Source: Datura wrightii
Taxonomy: Eukaryota > Streptophyta > Magnoliopsida > Solanales > Solanaceae
DNA length: 64,000 nucleotides
NCBI GenBank assembly: GCA_035772735.1
Contig: JASDFA010000018.1
Span: 137,397,501 to 137,461,500, forward strand
Direction of reading: 5' to 3'
Below the pieces are notes generated by a model that did no database searches, was not told where the DNA came from, and saw only the letters and a list, made by a program, of their open reading frames with translations. A program made the position numbers and the translations under genes. Within the stretch, counting starts at the first letter, position 1, and every line of letters starts with the position of its first letter. Below are positions 10,918-23,225 of the stretch, piece by piece.

Positions 10918-11950
10918 AGCGAATGGAAGAAGACATGGTAACGACCATAAACAGGTACCACCAGCCCCGGTGAACCCAATGGATGACCATGTAATTCATG
11001 ACGAGTTCCGAGCAGCCTTTCATATGTTGGCGCAAGCCATGACCGCCCAGATTAATCAGCAAGTAATGACTTGTGTTCCCTAGACTGGGAATGTAGCGGC
11101 GATAAGGGTAAGAGATTTTCTTCGAATGAACCCACCCGAATTCATAGGGTCAAAGGCGGATGAGGAACCGTATGAGTTATTGGAAGAGATTCAGAAGATC
11201 ACGCAAATCATAGGGGTGATGGGAATAGAGAGTGCAGACTTAGCCTCCTATCAGTTGAAAGGAGTTCCTTATATATGGTTTTTGTCAATGGAGAGATAGT
11301 CGAGGAATTGGAGCAGGTCCCATAGGTATGGATGAACTTAGGACCATGCTCCTGGACAGGGTTTTCCCTAGGGAGTTGAGAGAGACAAAGGCGGCAGAAT
11401 TCATCAACTTGAAATAGAATGACATGACTGTCCAGGAGTAGGCATTGGAATTTACCCGATTATCAAAGTATGCACAGGAGATGGTAACTGACCAGAAGGC
11501 CCGGGTGAGCAGGTTCGGGAACGGAGTGTCAGACTCCTTGGTTAAAGAGTGCAGGACTTCCATGTTGCACAGGGACATAGACTTTCCACGTTTGGTGATA
11601 TTCGATCAACAAATGGAAGCGGAACAGGTGAAGGAAAAAGAGAGAGATGTCAAGAGGGCTAGACCTAGAGATTTAGAGTTCTCCCAATAGAGGTCGAGTG
11701 GCGGACATCACTCACGTTACCAGCAGAAACCATCGGTCACAGCACCTTCGACAGCCAGTGCTCCGTACAAACCCAGATTAAGAGAGACTACATAACCTTT
11801 GTGTATTAGCTGTGGGAAGCACCATTGGGGAGAATGCATGGCCCGCTCGAATGTTTATTTTTGGTGCGGCAAGGTGGGCAATAAGCACCAAGATTGCGCA
11901 GCGCTAAGCAAGGTTAGAGTAGATTCTCGGCCACCTCTTCTGTAGCTCTG
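10918..11950 (+). pseudogene. Element E gag, interrupted by stops
   Basis: A Tekay-type gag with conserved segments for AEFR..MLAQAMTAQINQQV (about 11000-11070), VRDFLRMNPPEF-like residues (11100-11150), DLASYQLKGVPYIW, then LSKYAQEMVTDQKARVSRF (about 11460-11520). Two zinc knuckles follow: CISCGKHHWGEC near 11800 and a degenerate second one near 11865. TAG stops at 11081 and 11414 fall at positions that are normally Gln (CAG). No protease or RT follows it, so gag was the only protein this element type encoded. Confidence 0.8.
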
Positions 11951-13009
11951 ATATCCCGCCCATTTCAGTAGGGTGCATCATCTAGCCTGGGTGGCGGATG
12001 TCGTCAAAACTGCTCCTATGCCATAGCACCACACTAGGATAAGGTCAAGTCGCCAGTAGTGGCCACAGGTATGTTGTGAATCTTGTGTTACTCCTTGCAT
12101 GTTGCCAACCCTAGAACCCCAGTATTGAATAAGAAGCTCTATAGTGGTTGTTGGGAAGAGATTGTCGATGTGTGATATGAATAGTTGTTAGTGTAAGGCT
12201 TGCAGTGAAGGTTAGAGGTGAAACAAAAGCTAGGAGTTACAGAATTAGCCTGACCTTAAGAAAGATTCGGGAGCCTTAGAATGATGCCTTTAAGCTAAGG
12301 GGGAGATGGTAAGTATGTGAAGCAAGTCGGACCTTGAGAATGATAATAGGGGGTTCCAACCCTAACATTCGTGATATGTCAATCTCTCTAGGCTCAGATA
12401 ACCTCTCTTGTATTTTAGTTGAAGTTAAGTTACGTCCATCTCTATGTGCAGATTCCCAGGATTTCCAGGTAACCGCTTCAGACAACGAAGCCAGTATTGC
12501 TCTACAAATCCTTTAGGCTCATCTTCATGTTATGAATCAGTTATATGTGTCAGCTCATGTTTCCCAGTGTGATCAGCTCAAACTCGGTCTATAGAAGTTG
12601 CATAATAGCTCAGTAGAACCAGGTTATCTCACGTATGTTCTTAGTATTAGATGTCTTGAATGACTTGTGCTCATGAATTCCTTACCCTCAGTTAGATTAG
12701 ATATCGTGAATTCTAGCTTCGTATCAAGAAGTGATTTGAGAATGAAGGTTCAATCCGTATCAGTTCAGTGCCAGATAAAAGGGAAGAATCCTTCTCAGTG
12801 TTCTATATAGTTACATATTGGTTTCATGTCCTTCGGTTTCTCTTGTGCCATGGCATGCATGTTCAATTTAGATATTCAGTTCTAGTGTGTAAGGACTGCC
12901 CAAAGTCAGATACCCCCACTGGTGTTAGTTGTGATTGATTGATTTTGGGGTTTCAATTCCGTCCCGATCCCTTTAGTATGTTTAGCCAACATTCGAGGAC
13001 GAATGTTCC
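11951..13009 (+). other. Element E internal region without pol
   Basis: About 1 kb between gag and the PPT has no recognisable protease, RT, RNase H or integrase in any frame. Short frames here lack family features. It ends with ATTCGAGGACGAAT (12991-13004), an inverted repeat also found ahead of the PPT in C' and D2. The layout fits a gag-only non-autonomous (TR-GAG-like) element. Confidence 0.65.
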
Positions 13010-13020
13010 AAGGGGGAGAT
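13010..13020 (+). other. Polypurine tract of element E
   Basis: AAGGGGGAGAT lies just before the 3' LTR start (TGTAATACCCC). This is the plus-strand priming site of LTR elements. Confidence 0.85.
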
Positions 13021-13022
13021 AT

Positions 13023-13524
13023 TGTAATACCCCAAATGTTCCCAAGATTTAAACTAGGAATTTGAAATGAGCTCAGCAGAAAATCTGCAAAAGCACCTCG
13101 GAATGACTCATCTAACAAGTTGTTATAGGAATAACATGTCATTGAAGCAGTCATGGGAAGTGCTTTGGGAATATTGCTAGGTGATACCACGAGAAGAGGT
13201 ACTAGTCATTGTGGGAAACAATGACTCGTTGGAGTCAGTCGTGATGAGATGTAAGCCTAGTATAAGAGGAAGGAACGAGTCATGTAATGACTCGTGGGTT
13301 GCCACAATGGGTCGTCATGAGGAGTCGTGGATTAGAGCCTAGGGTTTCAGGTCAGTGGACATGGATGGTTGTAACGGGTCGTGGAAGCTAGTAATGACCC
13401 GTGGTGATGATCGTGCAAAGGAATTTAAGGCTTGGTACAGTGGGGATGACGGACGGACTGACGAGTCATTGGATCAAGTATCGAATCATCCTGTCAGTTG
13501 TTGAGTGGGTACCTATTGAGGAAG
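13023..13524 (+). repeat. Element E 3' LTR, piece 1 of 3
   Basis: Starts with TGTAATACCCC after the PPT. It is rich in ACGAGTCGT/GACTCGTGG words (13150-13490). It is cut at 13524 by element B: the last five bases GGAAG match GGAAC after B's far end, with one mismatch. Continues at 21234. Confidence 0.85.
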
Positions 13525-15110
13525 TGATAACGCTCAAACCAAACCTCCTTCGGAAGTATGAAGAGGATGTAGTCAATAAAGAACCCAACTAGAGGTTAGG
13601 GTCGGTCCCACAGGGAATATGGAAGAGCTAGATTACAACTGGTAAGTCAATTTGTGAGGTAGTTACTTCAAAATTGGGGGGGTTCTAAAGAAAATCAATA
13701 AGATAAAATAATTATCAAAAATCCAATTTTGAATCAATATTAAAGGATAACTAGGGCTTGTGTTCCCCATGGGTTCATAACTTATTTGGGTATACACTCG
13801 TGGTCATCACCAATACTTACTTATAGAACTGATAACTTAGGCTCATTCAAATGACTGACTAGTCCCTGTTGAATGACTATACTCAATTACTGAACCAAGT
13901 CTCACGAGCAGTTTCAAACTATACGTTATCACTAAGTTCCAGATTAACTATCCTGCGACCATAGCTCAAGTTAATAGAATGTTCATCAAGATCAAGGCTC
14001 TGTTGTAATGCTCTTTTCCTAATCTCTACCTCTTAGACCTAAGCAAGTAAGAATTCGGGCATGTCCTAAGATTGCACACCATTAAGAAATGTTTAAGCAT
14101 GAAGAGAACACAATATAGGTGTTTGTATTAGTTTTAGAATCACTTTTTGTAATCCTAGCTTGTTAATCCACCATGGTTCCCACAACCCTAGCTATGGAGG
14201 TTTTAGCCTCTCATAGTTGTATGGTTGTGAATTGCATTAATGATTAAAAACCTAAATCAATACTTAGAAGTATGAATGAGAAAAGCACTTCCTTTAATTA
14301 ATCAGCAAAATCTTGAAGAAAAAATAGCAAGAACAAGAAGAATTCAAGAAAAGATTGATCACAAATCAAATCAACTCAGTTCTCTTTTTTTCTCCTAAAA
14401 ATCTATTCTCCGATCATTATCTCTTGAAAATAAAATGTAAAATGTATTTATACAGACACAAGAATCCTTTTCCTAGGCTAACAAGGTGAATTTCCATATC
14501 TGGTTCCACCCACGTCACGAGTCATCCTACGATCCGTAGCAAGATCCTACGGTCCGTAGCATCCTTTTGTACATTGCAGGATGGCTAAATTTTGGCTAAG
14601 TGTTGGATCCTAGTATGACTTGTAATTCCATCTTACGATCTGTACTGAGCTCCCATTGCTTTACTCTGAGATTTTGAAATATTTCTAAAGTTCATCATGA
14701 CCGCCTTGGTACGACTCGTACCTTCATTCCACGGTTCGTACTTCCTTTCTGTAGGAGGAGTCAGCTTCTTATGCAAATCTTCTGAATCTTTTCACGACTC
14801 CACCACCACGACTCATACAAGCTTGGTACGACTCGTACTAAGACTCATATATTGCATCTCTTCAACATTAGCCTTCTGCAACTTTTCACAGCCACCAGTA
14901 CGACTCGCAGGACCTTCTCACGGCTCGTACTGTGGACTGAAATCTGAACCTACTTTGCACACTTCAGGATATCTTTTGCATCTTTTAACTCCATCACCAA
15001 TTTATCCTATAACCAAAGGAAAAGTGCGTTATATCCACATAAATACACCTAAGTCCATGCTATTTTCTTAGTTTTGAGCACTAAAAGTGTTGTAAATCCA
15101 CAACATATCA
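13525..15110 (-). repeat. Element B 3' LTR
   Basis: About 1586 bp. TATA (TATTTATA, 14445-14452, read on minus) lies downstream of ACGACTCGT-like words at 14505-14935, so those words are in U3. The inner end borders a PPT-like AAGTTGAGGGTAT read on minus. Confidence 0.87.
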
Positions 15111-16900
15111 ATACCCTCAACTTAAGACTTTTGTATGTCCTCAGGCAAAGGAAAGAAAAACTAAACACGACGCTCAACTAGAAAATAGACTTAAGATACT
15201 ATAGCCAATTATCAAACAAAACTTGCACTTTCGATACAAACTCTATTGACCCTTTCTCCTCGAACAACATCAGCTAATGCATTACAAGCAACCTCAAAAA
15301 CATCATAAACAGGGATCAAGACATGTCATCTAGCTATCAATAGGCAATCAAGTCATCACTAATGTTTTCACATAGACCAATGGTAAAATAAAACATAATC
15401 CATGTACCCTCACACAAATAAAGTCCCCACTTAGATATGGAATGTGAAGCATTGCCTGGGACTAAACAAGTAAGGCACTCACTCTCACAACAAAGTTACA
15501 AGTATTATGTGTCAGATACATTCTCTGTTATGGTTTATTAGATGATCGAGTTAGGATCACTATAGGAATTGGTCTGGCTTGTAAAGTAGGCTTAGGGCTG
15601 AACATGATAAAGATGGAAGATTTTATAAGTGACTATCACTTTCTTGGCACTACATACATTGGCTCCACCATTCACCTATTTCACCCTTTATTTCATTCCC
15701 CTTTTCTTCCCTTTTCAGCGCTTTTTATACACATTTGCATGGGTGTGGTGTATTTTCAACTTTTTCAGCATTTTTATTTTCTTTTGAAATTTCTTTTTCA
15801 TGATTCTCAATATTTTTCATATCTTTTCTTTTCACCACACCACACCTCATTTTTCACCATTTTTTTTTCTTTTCTTTTCCGTTCTTTCGTTCCCACCATT
15901 TACGCACCCATATTCTAGCCACTCTCAACTTAAGCATTTTGCTTATGTTGAGGTTCACAATATCTAAGGAAGGACCAGGGATGAAATGGATTCATTATAA
16001 ACAAATGGGTACGGTTAACAGGTAATCAATGGAATATGGTCTATTAAGGCTCAAACTTGGGATCAAGGGATTCATGAAACTTTGGTAGGGAAATATAGGC
16101 TAAAAGTGAGCTAGCAAAAAAATGGCCTATGATCATATCCTAACTAACCATCCTCAACCTATGTAGAGACCAACCAGGCAAGTTCTAGATCTTCATCAAC
16201 ATACTGCAATAAATATTAAGACCTCACTCGCACATGGTACATGAACTATTTTCACTTTACCTGTCTTGTTCATAGATGGCTTAACAAAAGTAGCACTATT
16301 AATAACTAAATGACATAAAAAAATCCACAGAAATCATGCATTGTTGTCACGGAGTACATAGCAAAAATTTTTAAACAGGGTCAATTGTTCAAAAATAACA
16401 AAAGTAGTGTATATCCATTGGCTGTGTATTCCTAAGTTACTTTTTAATCAAACAAAAACCACAACCAAAAATAAAAAGTCCTAACACATGCCGGTTCTAC
16501 TAGATAGCATTCCTGAGAGAAAAGAAACACGACAAGAAAAATCCTCAGATGAATCAAAAATCCCAAAAATCACAAGTACACCCCCTCCCTTTTTTGAAAA
16601 GTAAGCTTCGTCCCCGAAGCATGAACTATAAGAACATAGGGAAGAGAACATACCTGTTACGGCTCGTAGATCCCATTACGAGTCATACTGAGAGCCGTAG
16701 CAGTTGATGTTTTAGCCTCCTGTTTTTAATTTCCCTGCACACTGAGACACAGTAGTTCAATAACTTGGGTTGCCTCGCAAGAAACGCTTAATTTAACGCC
16801 GCGACACGACGTAGGTAGCCTGGTCACTCAAAGTTCACCAAACTACCACTTGGGTTGACTCCCAAAAAGTGCGTGATTTAACATTGCAGCACGACAAAAA
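15111..16900 (-). other. Element B 3' non-coding tail
   Basis: About 1.8 kb between protease and 3' LTR. Parts align with A (34557-35650), where integrase precedes them, so this is the ancestral 3' untranslated region. It contains a pyrimidine-rich stretch at 15650-15900 (plus strand), a near-perfect hairpin at 15924-15952, and two diverged copies (about 16770-16810 and 16853-16891) of the GGTTGCCTC..TTTAAC..CGAC block that follows integrase in A and F. I see no gene here. Confidence 0.65.
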
Positions 16901-16912
16901 TCTCTTGACTAC

Positions 16913-17551
16913 TCAGAATTCGTCAAATGGTTCATATTCATCCTCTAGTGCTGAGATTACACTAAATTCCTTGGGTTGCTTCATTGTCCTGTGGATGTTG
17001 AAAGTGAAATCTTCTTTGTTTAATCTAAACTTCAACAGACAAACTTCCACATCTACTAGAGCCCTCCTAGTTGTAAGGAATGGTCGCCCCAAAATGATAG
17101 GGACCACATAATCAACATCGCAATCCAAAGTCATGAAATCTGCTGGGTATATGAATTTATCTACCTTGACAACCACATCGACTAGGATGCCTGCTGGCTT
17201 TTTAACCATTTTTTCGGTCATCAGTAGTCGCATGTTGGTCAGTATGAGGGCTCCCAATCCTAATTTATTGATTACTGCCAAGGGAATCAAATTAATTCTA
17301 GCTCCCAGATCACATAGTGCCCTTACGAACTTGACATTACCAATCATACATGGTATAGTGAAGGCACCTAGGTCTTCCTTTTTCTGAGATAGGACCCTTG
17401 TAGCTATGGCACTACAGTGATTTACATTGTCAACATGCTCATAGGTTACAAATCTCTTCTTAGTCACCAGGTCCTTCATAAACTTTGCATATCCTAGCAT
17501 CTTCTCTAATGCTTCAACCAAAGGTATGTTCAAAGATAGTTGCTTAAGCAT
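16913..17551 (-). pseudogene. Element B aspartic protease (Athila type), open frame
   Basis: A 212-codon open frame. The active-site block is ALCDLGARINLIPLAV. The canonical DTG/DSG is DLG, as is common in Athila-like elements. A further protease-typical stretch is DYVVPIILGRPFLTTRRALVD. The N-terminal part (LEALEKMLGYAKFMKDLVTKKR-like) is the gag-protease linker seen in this lineage. The ORF is the best-preserved coding piece of B, but nothing downstream encodes RT. Marked pseudogene because it is cut off from an intact gag. Confidence 0.82.
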
Positions 17552-17590
17552 TGAAAGGAATTTATGAAACTTACCATTCTCCCTTTTTCT

Positions 17591-19480
17591 TCATCCTTTA
17601 AGGGAATAGTGGCTGTGGTCGTTGGATAGATTTAAGCATTGGTGTCGCCCCTTGATCAATGTCAGGTTCCTTCTCACCTCTTGGGCCTCTTGCAACTCAC
17701 CATTCTCTATGTCAGCACTCGTATCATCTTCCTCAATTATGCCCTCTTTCATTCGCTCAACTTCAACTAGAAATGGGGGGTCAATTGTGGTTTTACCACT
17801 ACTAGTAATCACTGCCATGCAATGTGCATCGTTCTTTGGATTTTGGAAAGTGCTTCTAGGTAGTGTACCCTTTTGTCTAGGGTTCATTGACGCTGATAGT
17901 TGCCCAAGTTGATATTCGATCTGCTTGATAGCGGTAGAACGAGATTCCACTTTCTAACCCATACTTGATAAGTCACTTCGGATCTCCTTCAACTAATCAT
18001 TAGTGGACCTCACCTTCTTCAACATCTCAGCCATCACGCTCTCCAACTTTGATTGCCTAGCCTCCTCTTATTATGCATTGGGAGGCACATAGACTCCAGC
18101 CCGATCATTGCAGTATCAATCATTTCGTCTCCAATCTCCTTCGCGCTCACGACCTCGGCTTCTGTCTCTGAACTAGTTTCTGTTGGAGTTGTCTCTATAC
18201 TTGTTCCGACCTTGGTTTCCAGAACCTTGGTGCCAATTGTCCTTTCCAGACGCTTGGGGATTGGTTCGAAAATCTGCCACTTGGCTATTCAAGAAGTTTT
18301 CCTCTTCCTCAGAATTAGAGTGATCAGCTCCTTGCTCCCTTCCTTGAGTTCCCACTACATTTACCTGTTTGGCTTCAGCTCCCATAGTATGCTTTGTCAG
18401 CAAGTCCAATGATGTGCGCATATGAGCCAACTCCTACTCACGTTCTTCTTCTTTTCTTAGTTGGTATGTAGTCAAACCAATAGCATATGTGCCTTCCACT
18501 GTATCAGCCTCCCTCGTATGCTAGACCCTGTTTTTCTTAGTCACCCTGTCAAGAATAGTGGCAGCTTGCACCCTGGTGTGACTCATCAATGCTCCTCCAG
18601 CCACCTTTCTGCTATAGCTTTGGTGCTATTACTCAAAGACCTGTAAAAAATTTCCAACAAACTGTCATCTGGGATTTTGTGGTTAGGGAACTTTTTCAAC
18701 TTCTTTTTGAATCTCAACCAAGATCATGAAGTGCATCAGTCTTAATTTGTCAAAAATTATAGATCTCATCCTTTAGCTGCAACATCCTGGATGGGGGGAA
18801 AAATATCTCCAAAAAGGCCTGTTTGAGCTCCATCCAGTTGGTTATGGAGTCGTAGGGAAACTCTGATAACCATAAAGTAGCTTCCCCTTATAGAAAAAAA
18901 TGGAAGAGTCTGAGCCGTATGGCATCCTGTCTTACTCCGGGCAACCTGTACACCTTACATATTCCTACAAAAGTTCATTATGTGCATGTTGGCGTCATCC
19001 GCTGTGTGACCACTGAACACCCCTTTCATGAGGAAGAGCCAAATAGGGTGGACAGTGGGTTGGAGAAATGGAGGTATCGTGAAAGGGGGAATCATTACAC
19101 ATAGTATGCCCGGTCAACGTATTTTTTTGTTTTATGCCTCGTAAATCTTCCTCAGCCAGGAAACAATTGAATCATAGTGCTCGTAATATCGAATTTGGCC
19201 CCAGCCGGCAATGGTAGTGGAACAATAGCTCCAGTCGACCCAACTTCATCAATACCTGGGTCCTCATCATCGAAGAACTGAGGGGAAAATCTATGAGCTC
19301 CGTTGCCCCTCCCATGTCGACTAGCATTCACTACCTCTTCTGTGTCATCTTCCACATTCTGTAGTCCAGCTTACTGAGCTAGCTCGGCTTGCCTAGCTTC
19401 TTCATCTATGTGGGCTTCTCTTTTCTCATGGTTCTCCATTCTGCGCGGTGCTCTTTCGATTTCTGGATTTAGTGGAACAA
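17591..19480 (-). pseudogene. Element B gag, multiply interrupted
   Basis: Read leftwards from about 19480. The N-terminal part (19152-19355) contains AKFDITSTMIQLFPG, like the start of Athila-type capsids. The middle (about 18650-19000) retains fragments of the capsid core with stops. 18173-18430 is a Gln/Asn-rich linker, and 17591-17950 carries QLSASMNPRQKGTLPRSTF and NDAHCMAVITSSGKT, a conserved pre-protease linker. No intact zinc knuckle was seen. Several frameshifts and stops are present. Confidence 0.72.
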
Positions 19481-19617
19481 GGGGATCTCTTCTACTCTAA
19501 GTGCTTGGCATTCACCGAAGAACAGCCTGTGGGTATCAAAAATATAAAAATAAATGTAATTAATGAAATAACTACCAAAAAGTCAAATACAAGAAAATAA
19601 ACTAGACTTAGTCGTAT

Positions 19618-19635
19618 TCCCCAACAACAGCGCCA
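19618..19635 (-). other. Primer-binding site of element B
   Basis: Read on minus: TGGCGCTGTTGTTGGGGA, 5 nt from the LTR end. It differs at two positions from F's PBS. This PBS type is typical of Athila elements, where it is usually assigned to tRNA-Asp (from memory, not checked). Confidence 0.82.
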
Positions 19636-19640
19636 CTTTT

Positions 19641-21233
19641 TGATAACGCTCAAACCACACCACCTTCGAAAGTATGAAGCATACGTTTTCAATAAAGAAC
19701 CGAACTAGAGGTTGGGGTCAATCCCACAGGGAGTATGGAAGAGCTAGATTACAGCTAGTAAGTGAACTTGTGAGGTAGTTACTTCAAAATTGGAGGGGGG
19801 GGGGGTTCTAAAGAAAATCAATACTAAAAACAATTATCAAAAATCTATTTTGAATCATTATTAAAGGATAACTAGGGTTTGTGTTCCCCATGGGTTCATA
19901 ACTGCTTTGGGTATACACTCGTGATCATAACCAATACTTACTTATAAAACTGATAACTTAGGTTCATTCAAACGACCGACCAATCCCTATTGAATGACTA
20001 TGCTCAATTACTCGACCAAGTCTAATCAGCGGTTTCAAACTATTTATTACCATTAAGTTCCAGATATAACTATCCCGCTACCATGGCTTAAGTTAATACA
20101 ATTATCGTCAAGATCAAGGCCCTGTTGTAATTCTATTTTCCTAATCTCTACCTCTTAGACCTAAGCAAGTAAAGAATTCGAGCATGTCCTAATGTTGCAC
20201 ACCGTTAAGAAATGTTTTAGCATGAAGAAAACACAATATAAGTGTTTGTATTGGTTTTAAAATCACTTTGTGCAACCCTAGCTTGTTAATCCACCATGGT
20301 TCCCACAACCCTAGCTATGGAGGTGTTAGCCTCTCATAGTTGTAAGGTTGTGAATTGCATTCATGATTAAAAACATAAATCAATACTTACAAGTATGAAT
20401 GAGAAAAGCACTTCCTTTAATTAATCAGCAAAATCTTGAAGAACAAATAGCAAGACAAGAAAAATTCAAGAAAAGAATGATAACAAATCAAATCAACTCA
20501 ATTCTTTTTTTTTAATCCTAAAAATCTCTTCTCTGATTGTTATCTTCGGAAAATAAAACATATAATGTATTTATACAGACACAAGAATCCTTTTCTTAGT
20601 CTAACAGGGTGAATTTCCATATTTGGTTGCGCCCACGTCACGAGTGATCCTACAATCCGTAGCTAGATCCTACGGTCTGTAGCATCTTTCGTACATTGCA
20701 TGACTGGATGAATTTTGGCCAAGTGTTGGATCCTGGTTTGACTCGTAACTCCATCTTATGATCCGCACTGATCTCCGGTGGATTGACTCTGAGATTTTGA
20801 AATATTTCTGAATTTCATCATGACCGCAATGGTACGACTTGTACCTTCAGTCCATGGTTCGTACTTCCTTTTTGTAGCAAGAGTAAGCATCTTATGCAAA
20901 TCTTCTGAATATTTTCACGACTTCACCACCACGACTCGTACAAGCTTGGTGCAACTCGTACTGAGACTCATATATTGCATCTCTTTAGCATTAGCCTTCT
21001 GCAACTTTTCACGGCCACTAGTATGACTCGTAGGACCTTCTCATGGCTTGTACCGTGGACTACAATCTGAACCTATTTTGCACACTTCAAGCTATCTTTT
21101 GCATCTTTTAACTCCAACACCAATTTATCCTGTAACCAATGGAAAAGTTCCTTATATCCATATAAATACACCTATGTCCATGCTATTTTCCTAGTTTTGA
21201 GCATCGAAAGTGCTATAAATCCACAGTACATCA
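19641..21233 (-). repeat. Element B 5' LTR
   Basis: About 1593 bp, aligned end to end with 13525-15110. It differs by scattered substitutions and a longer G run near 19797. It carries the same U3 words at 20640-21050 and a minus-strand TATA-like TATTTATA near 20569. Confidence 0.88.
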
Positions 21234-21677
21234 GGAACTGGTGTATTTAATGAATAGTTGTGAGGAATCGTTAGATGCAACAATGACTCTTCATGTTGGT
21301 CATGGGTTGAGGAAGCAGGAACCGTGAAAGTAGACCATTGTACGTAACGGATGGTCACCACGAGTCGTGGTGAGGACCAATGAATCGTGGTAAGGGTCGT
21401 TGTCCCAGTTCGGCAAATTTTTAAAGTTTTTCCTAGTGGTATTTTGGTAAACTCCTGCGCTTCCAGTTTTAAAGTGGCATCGTTTTCTCTTTTTAAGGAT
21501 GTTTTTAGGGCATTTTCAAGCCTAAACCCTCATTCTCTCAACTATCCTTCCTTTTCTCTCAAGATCAAGGATTCATTAAGGTTTTCATCAAAGCTTCAAG
21601 GTGTAAATTCGAGTGGAATTTCTCCTACTAGGTATGTGGGTTCTTCAACAAGGATATTCTTCCATCCAGGTGTTTAC
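21234..21677 (+). repeat. Element E 3' LTR, piece 2 of 3
   Basis: Continues piece 1 after B. The end (GTGTAAATTCGAGTGG onward, 21600-21677) matches the truncated start of E's 5' LTR at 8909-8985. It is cut by F at TTTAC (21673-21677), which is repeated at 32673-32677. Confidence 0.87.
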
Positions 21678-23092
21678 TGATCTTGGGCAGAATTATATGC
21701 CCAAGTGATACTCAAATGATTCATTTCGTCTTGTTTATCCATTGATAGTTGTACATTCTCATGTGATTTGTAGTTAGAATGTGAATTTATACTAACCAAC
21801 ATGATTAGTGTTGTTTTGCAGGAAAAATGTAATTTTAGGAAGCTAAGATGCATGTTGGGAGAAATCGGGAATAGACTCGGAAGCGAGCAGTGGAAAAGGC
21901 CAAGGGCATGCAACAAATTAAGGGGCTCCGCGATGGAGCCGTGTCACGCTGCCATCGCGGATGTATTCTGCCCCGAATGATTAAAATAGGCCAAGTTCAA
22001 GTGAATGTCCGCGTTGGGGCCGTGGCACGTTGGCCAAGCCCTGCGTTGCACGTCATGGCACGTTGGGCATAATTACCTGGAGGACCAGATTCCAGTGAGG
22101 GTCCGCGTTTGTGGCGTGTCACAGAGGCAGTGCTCCCCGATGCACTCCATGACACGTTGCTTGTTATTCCGGGAAAAATTTCCACTAGTATAAATAGCAC
22201 ACTTAGGTTTATTTTTAATTATTCTGACTTGGTTGAGCAAGAACGTGGGTTACAGGCAGTTGAGGTGATGAAATTCTTAGGGTTCTTCTCTATCTCTTTC
22301 TTCTTTATTTCAATTGTTTGTATGATTTAAACTCATTTAACGATGTTTAATCCAGAAATGAGTGGCTAAATTCACTTCTTGCTGAGGTTAAGAACATTTG
22401 TAGTGGAATGTAATTATTGATCATTTTGGTTTTTCATCTTTTCTTCTATGGTTGTTCTATTAATTCTTGTTCTTACTGCATTAATGTTTGGCCAATATTA
22501 ATAAATATCTAAAAAATCCGGTTTGCGCTCGAAAGAGAAAGAAATTGGAAAGTTGTGAATTAATAGGATATGATCTCTTCTTGGTTTGGGAAAATTTAAA
22601 ATTGATTTACCTTTAGAATAGAAATATATTTGAAAGTCGTATTAGTCAATTAAGGAATCGGTTTCGTATGGCTAGAACATGAATTTCTTCTTATCACAGA
22701 AATGTAGGTGGAAGGTTCATGATTCTTAAGTTGGGTTAAATACGAGAGTTTTAATCCATAGGCAATAATTCTAGACTAGCAACCGAAGGAAAGATTAACC
22801 AATTTTTATAAATAAATTGCTTCCCTGCATAATTGTTTTAGCCTCAGCATGCTCATTGCTATAGTTCAGACTCAATTTGTACATTTGTTTTAGATTAGTA
22901 TAAATTAGGAAACAAACTCCCCAAAATATTCTTGAAACTGTTGTCTGCATTATTAGAGTTAGAGTTTATTATCACTTAATTAGATTATTAACTTGGTCCA
23001 GTCCCTTTGGGATTGATACTTGGCTACTCTAGCCATTTTACTACTTGTTCGACCACGTGCACTTGCGTGTAGGCATTCCAAATCACCGAACA
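21678..23092 (+). repeat. Element F 5' LTR
   Basis: 1415 bp. U3 holds a GC-rich cluster of GTGTCACGG/CGTGACACG and GCGATGG/CCATCGCGG words (about 21925-22160), then the TATA box. The R/U5 part is AT-rich. A near-palindrome (TTGGGCAGA..TATGCCCAA) lies 5 nt from the LTR start. Confidence 0.92.
22189..22196 (+). promoter_or_regulatory. TATA box of F 5' LTR
   Basis: TATAAATA, about 35 bp after the last GACACGTTG word. It is identical in the 3' LTR (31768-31775). Likely the promoter for the genomic transcript. Confidence 0.75.
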
Positions 23093-23098
23093 AGTTTT

Positions 23099-23116
23099 TG
23101 GCGCTGTTGCCGGGGA
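23099..23116 (+). other. Primer-binding site of element F
   Basis: TGGCGCTGTTGCCGGGGA, 6 nt after the LTR. Athila-type PBS (commonly attributed to tRNA-Asp). Confidence 0.85.
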
Positions 23117-23225
23117 TTGGCAATTGGTAAAATTGTTTTCTTAAGTGTTAGTTTACGATTTCTTATTAGTGTTGACAACTTGGTCTTAGCTTGTCTTTTG
23201 CAGATATTGAATTCTGTTGAACACT

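Larger units (their letters stand above)
13525..21233 (-). mobile_element. Element B: Athila-like, non-autonomous LTR retrotransposon, complete ends
   Basis: LTRs at 13525-15110 and 19641-21233 begin TGATAACGC and end CATCA as read on plus. The flanking 5-bp sequences are GGAAG and GGAAC. The minus-strand order is 5' LTR, PBS, gag, protease, long non-coding tail, PPT, 3' LTR. There is no RT, RNase H or integrase. By eye the two LTRs differ by roughly 10% over the first 200 bp, so B is older than F. It is inserted in E's 3' LTR. Confidence 0.88.

Noticed and set aside
15604..15918. 104-codon Phe/Ser-rich hydrophobic frame that looks membrane-like
   Set aside because: It is the pyrimidine-rich stretch of the B 3' tail. 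The same kind of frames appears in A (34573-34957) in several frames at once, so it reflects base composition.
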